Source: an uncultured Erysipelotrichaceae bacterium (GTDB lineage Bacteria > Bacillota_I > Bacilli_A > RFN20 > CAG-826). From it: a DNA stretch of 64,000 nt. How positions within the stretch are numbered: the first letter of the stretch is position 1; every line of letters starts with the position of its first letter. The notes beneath the pieces are model-generated. The model was not told where the DNA came from. It searched no databases and saw only the letters and a list, made by a program, of their open reading frames with translations. This document shows positions 62,381 to 64,000 of the stretch, one piece after another. The stretch lies in assembly GCA_902797855.1 (NCBI GenBank), contig CADBUI010000002.1, positions 1 to 64,000 on the forward strand. The letters are read 5' to 3'. The translations under genes and the position numbers were made by a program.

Positions 62381-64000
62381 TTAATTCTTTTCAATGAATT
62401 CACTAACGAGTTTCTTTAGAGATTCAAGACTCTTTTCACCATTAGCAAATATGTAAGCTTTTAGTTTTGGTTCTGTACCACTTGGACGAATTGTAATGGT
62501 CTCACTAGTGGACAAAAAGAATTTAACAACATCAGATTTTGGTAGTCCAGTTGGTTCACTATGATCTTTGAAATGAATTTGTCCTTCAAGATAATCTCCA
62601 ACGTGATCAACATTTCCAAGAAGTTTCTTAATTTCTTCACCTCTAAATGCTTTCATAAGACCTTTGATCTTTTCTTTACCTTCTAAGCCTTGGAATTCAA
62701 AGCTAAGTGTAGCGGTCTTATAATCACCATATTTCTTATAGATTTCTTGAAGTTTGTCATATAAAGAGATTCCAAGATGTTTATAGTAGTTTGCCATTTC
62801 TGCAACTAAGATAGCAGCGTTAACAGCGTCTTTATCTCTAACATTCTTGTTGGTGAGATATCCACAGGATTCTTCGAATCCAAAGATATATCTATCAACT
62901 TCTCCTTTTTGTTCTAAGAAGAGCATTTGTTCTCCGATGAATTTAAAGCCTGTTAAGACTTCTTTAACAACCACTCCATATTCTTTAGCGATAATGTTTA
63001 CTAAATCACTAGAAACAATTGTTTTAACCACAACTGGACTTTCTGGAAGATTGTTGTGTTCTTTTCTAACTTGATAGATGAAGTTAAATAAGAGAATACC
63101 AACTTCGTTTCCAGTTAAAATAACTGGTTTCCCTTTTTGATTCACAACGACACCAACACGATCACTATCTGGATCGGTTGCGATTAAAATATCATTTTTG
63201 CCATCAATTAATTTCTTGATACCAAGTTCTAGTGCGGCAGGCATTTCTGGATTTGGATATGGACATGTTGTGAAATTACCATCTGGATATCTTTGTTCTT
63301 CAACGATATCGATATGTTTAAATCCATCCATTGATAAGACACTTGTCACAGAACGATAACCCGCACCATTAAGTGGAGTGTATGCAATGTTTAAGATTCT
63401 TTCTTTATCATCAATTGATTGGCCTAAGCAGCTCTTAAAATAATCTTGAATTAAGTCTTCAGAGATGAAATTAATGAGCTTCTTAGCAGATAATTTATCA
63501 AAATCACCAAGTTTAACATCTTTAAATATGTCGACTTTTTCGATTTGTTCATACACTGCATTAGCAGCATCAATTGTCATCTGGCAACCATCTGATCCAT
63601 AAACTTTATAACCATTATATTGTTTTGGGTTATGGCTAGCGGTAACAACAATACCAGCTGAGCATTTTAAATATCTAACAGCGAAAGAAAGCGCTGGTGT
63701 AGGCATAAGTTCTTTATAGATGTGAACTGTGATTTTGTTACTTGCTAGTACGATTGCAGCTTCAAGCGCAAAGTCTCTTGAGTTATTACGTGAGTCATAG
63801 GCGATAGCGACACTTGGATGCTTATATTGAGCGTGAAGATATCTCGCTAAACCTTGTGTAGCGCGTCTAATAACATATTTATTCATTCTATTGGTTCCTA
63901 GTCCCATAACTCCACGGAGACCACCGGTACCAAATTCTAAATCTTGGGAGAATCTTTCTAAGATTTCTTTTTTGTCGAGCGCAAGTCCTTTAAGTTCATT
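62381..64000 (-). CDS. Phospho-sugar mutase (phosphoglucomutase/phosphomannomutase), 5' end outside window
   Basis: A minus-strand gene whose reading frame runs unbroken through the right edge of the window; an internal ATG at 63907 is not the start because the 31 upstream codons encode FGTGGLRGVMG, the family's conserved metal/phosphate region. The active-site phosphoserine loop is TASHNP, the metal-binding loop is ATDPDSDR, and the C-terminal sugar- and phosphate-binding loops (FGFEESCGYL and RPSGTEPK) are present. It interconverts hexose 1- and 6-phosphates and so feeds UDP-glucose/galactose formation with GalE. 540 codons are visible, including the stop. Confidence 0.92.
   Translation of the reverse strand, partial: NELKGLALDKKEILERFSQDLEFGTGGLRGVMGLGTNRMNKYVIRRATQGLARYLHAQYKHPSVAIAYDSRNNSRDFALEAAIVLASNKITVHIYKELMPTPALSFAVRYLKCSAGIVVTASHNPKQYNGYKVYGSDGCQMTIDAANAVYEQIEKVDIFKDVKLGDFDKLSAKKLINFISEDLIQDYFKSCLGQSIDDKERILNIAYTPLNGAGYRSVTSVLSMDGFKHIDIVEEQRYPDGNFTTCPYPNPEMPAALELGIKKLIDGKNDILIATDPDSDRVGVVVNQKGKPVILTGNEVGILLFNFIYQVRKEHNNLPESPVVVKTIVSSDLVNIIAKEYGVVVKEVLTGFKFIGEQMLFLEQKGEVDRYIFGFEESCGYLTNKNVRDKDAVNAAILVAEMANYYKHLGISLYDKLQEIYKKYGDYKTATLSFEFQGLEGKEKIKGLMKAFRGEEIKKLLGNVDHVGDYLEGQIHFKDHSEPTGLPKSDVVKFFLSTSETITIRPSGTEPKLKAYIFANGEKSLESLKKLVSEFIEKN

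Overview
The window is AT-rich chromosomal DNA of a Bacillota (class Bacilli) organism. TGG is the tryptophan codon and TGA is used as a real stop (for example at the ends of the genes finishing at 37238 and 44999), so this is the standard bacterial code and not the Mycoplasma code. Gene orders that are conserved in Bacilli recur: gdpP-rplI-dnaB followed by walJ, then rlmH; tsaE-tsaB-rimI-tsaD; and pcrA-ligA-gatC-gatA-gatB. Class III ribonucleotide reductase, thiamine uptake, oligopeptide uptake, BspA-type leucine-rich-repeat surface proteins and many lipoproteins suggest an anaerobic, probably host-associated bacterium near the Erysipelotrichia/RF39-like branch. The lineage is inference. No insertion sequence, prophage, CRISPR array, rRNA or tRNA gene was seen; the only RNA gene is tmRNA.

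Layout. 1-5.2 kb: an unidentified gene end, a decayed antitoxin/toxin pair, an HD protein, a HAD lipoprotein, a Pr6Pr-like membrane protein with a CpoA/BgsA-like glycosyltransferase, and a zinc-finger membrane protein. 5.2-14.9 kb: a diguanylate cyclase, then gdpP-rplI-dnaB-walJ, a Cof phosphatase, a small unknown protein, a UDP-glucose-dehydrogenase-like protein lacking its catalytic Cys, and a membrane protein. 15.0-16.8 kb: tmRNA, a DUF4160/DUF2442-HTH accessory pair, rlmH. 17-21 kb: NrdD with a fused glutaredoxin domain, TrxB, and convergent NrdG. 21-24.8 kb: polysaccharide and envelope genes. 24.9-34.4 kb: oppABCDF followed by a membrane-anchored LRR protein. 34.4-39.5 kb: a flippase and three glycosyltransferases. 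39.5-43.9 kb: ung, a TPP riboswitch with an enlarged thiT, a DUF402 phosphatase and an FNR. 43.9-48.1 kb: tRNA t6A genes and asnS with a His/Cys-rich N-terminus. 48.2-50.8 kb: membrane proteins and a thioredoxin-like lipoprotein. 50.8-60.3 kb: pcrA-ligA-gatCAB-galE-lysophospholipase. 60.4-64 kb: an LRR lipoprotein and a phosphoglucomutase that runs off the window edge.

How the genes fit together. GalE, the phosphoglucomutase, the UDP-glucose-dehydrogenase homologue, four glycosyltransferases, a flippase and an O-antigen-ligase-like protein together suggest surface glycolipid or polysaccharide production. The Opp operon imports peptides and ends in a surface LRR protein. NrdD, its glutaredoxin domain and TrxB look like a self-contained NADPH-driven supply of deoxynucleotides under anaerobiosis, activated by NrdG.

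The most distinctive global signal concerns translation starts. Genes that directly follow a promoter often have TATAAT only 6-10 nt before the ATG and no Shine-Dalgarno sequence (leaderless starts), whereas genes inside operons have strong AGGAGG-type sites. Genes are tightly packed: many stop/start overlaps, several 3' overlaps of convergent genes, and hairpin terminators shared by convergent genes.
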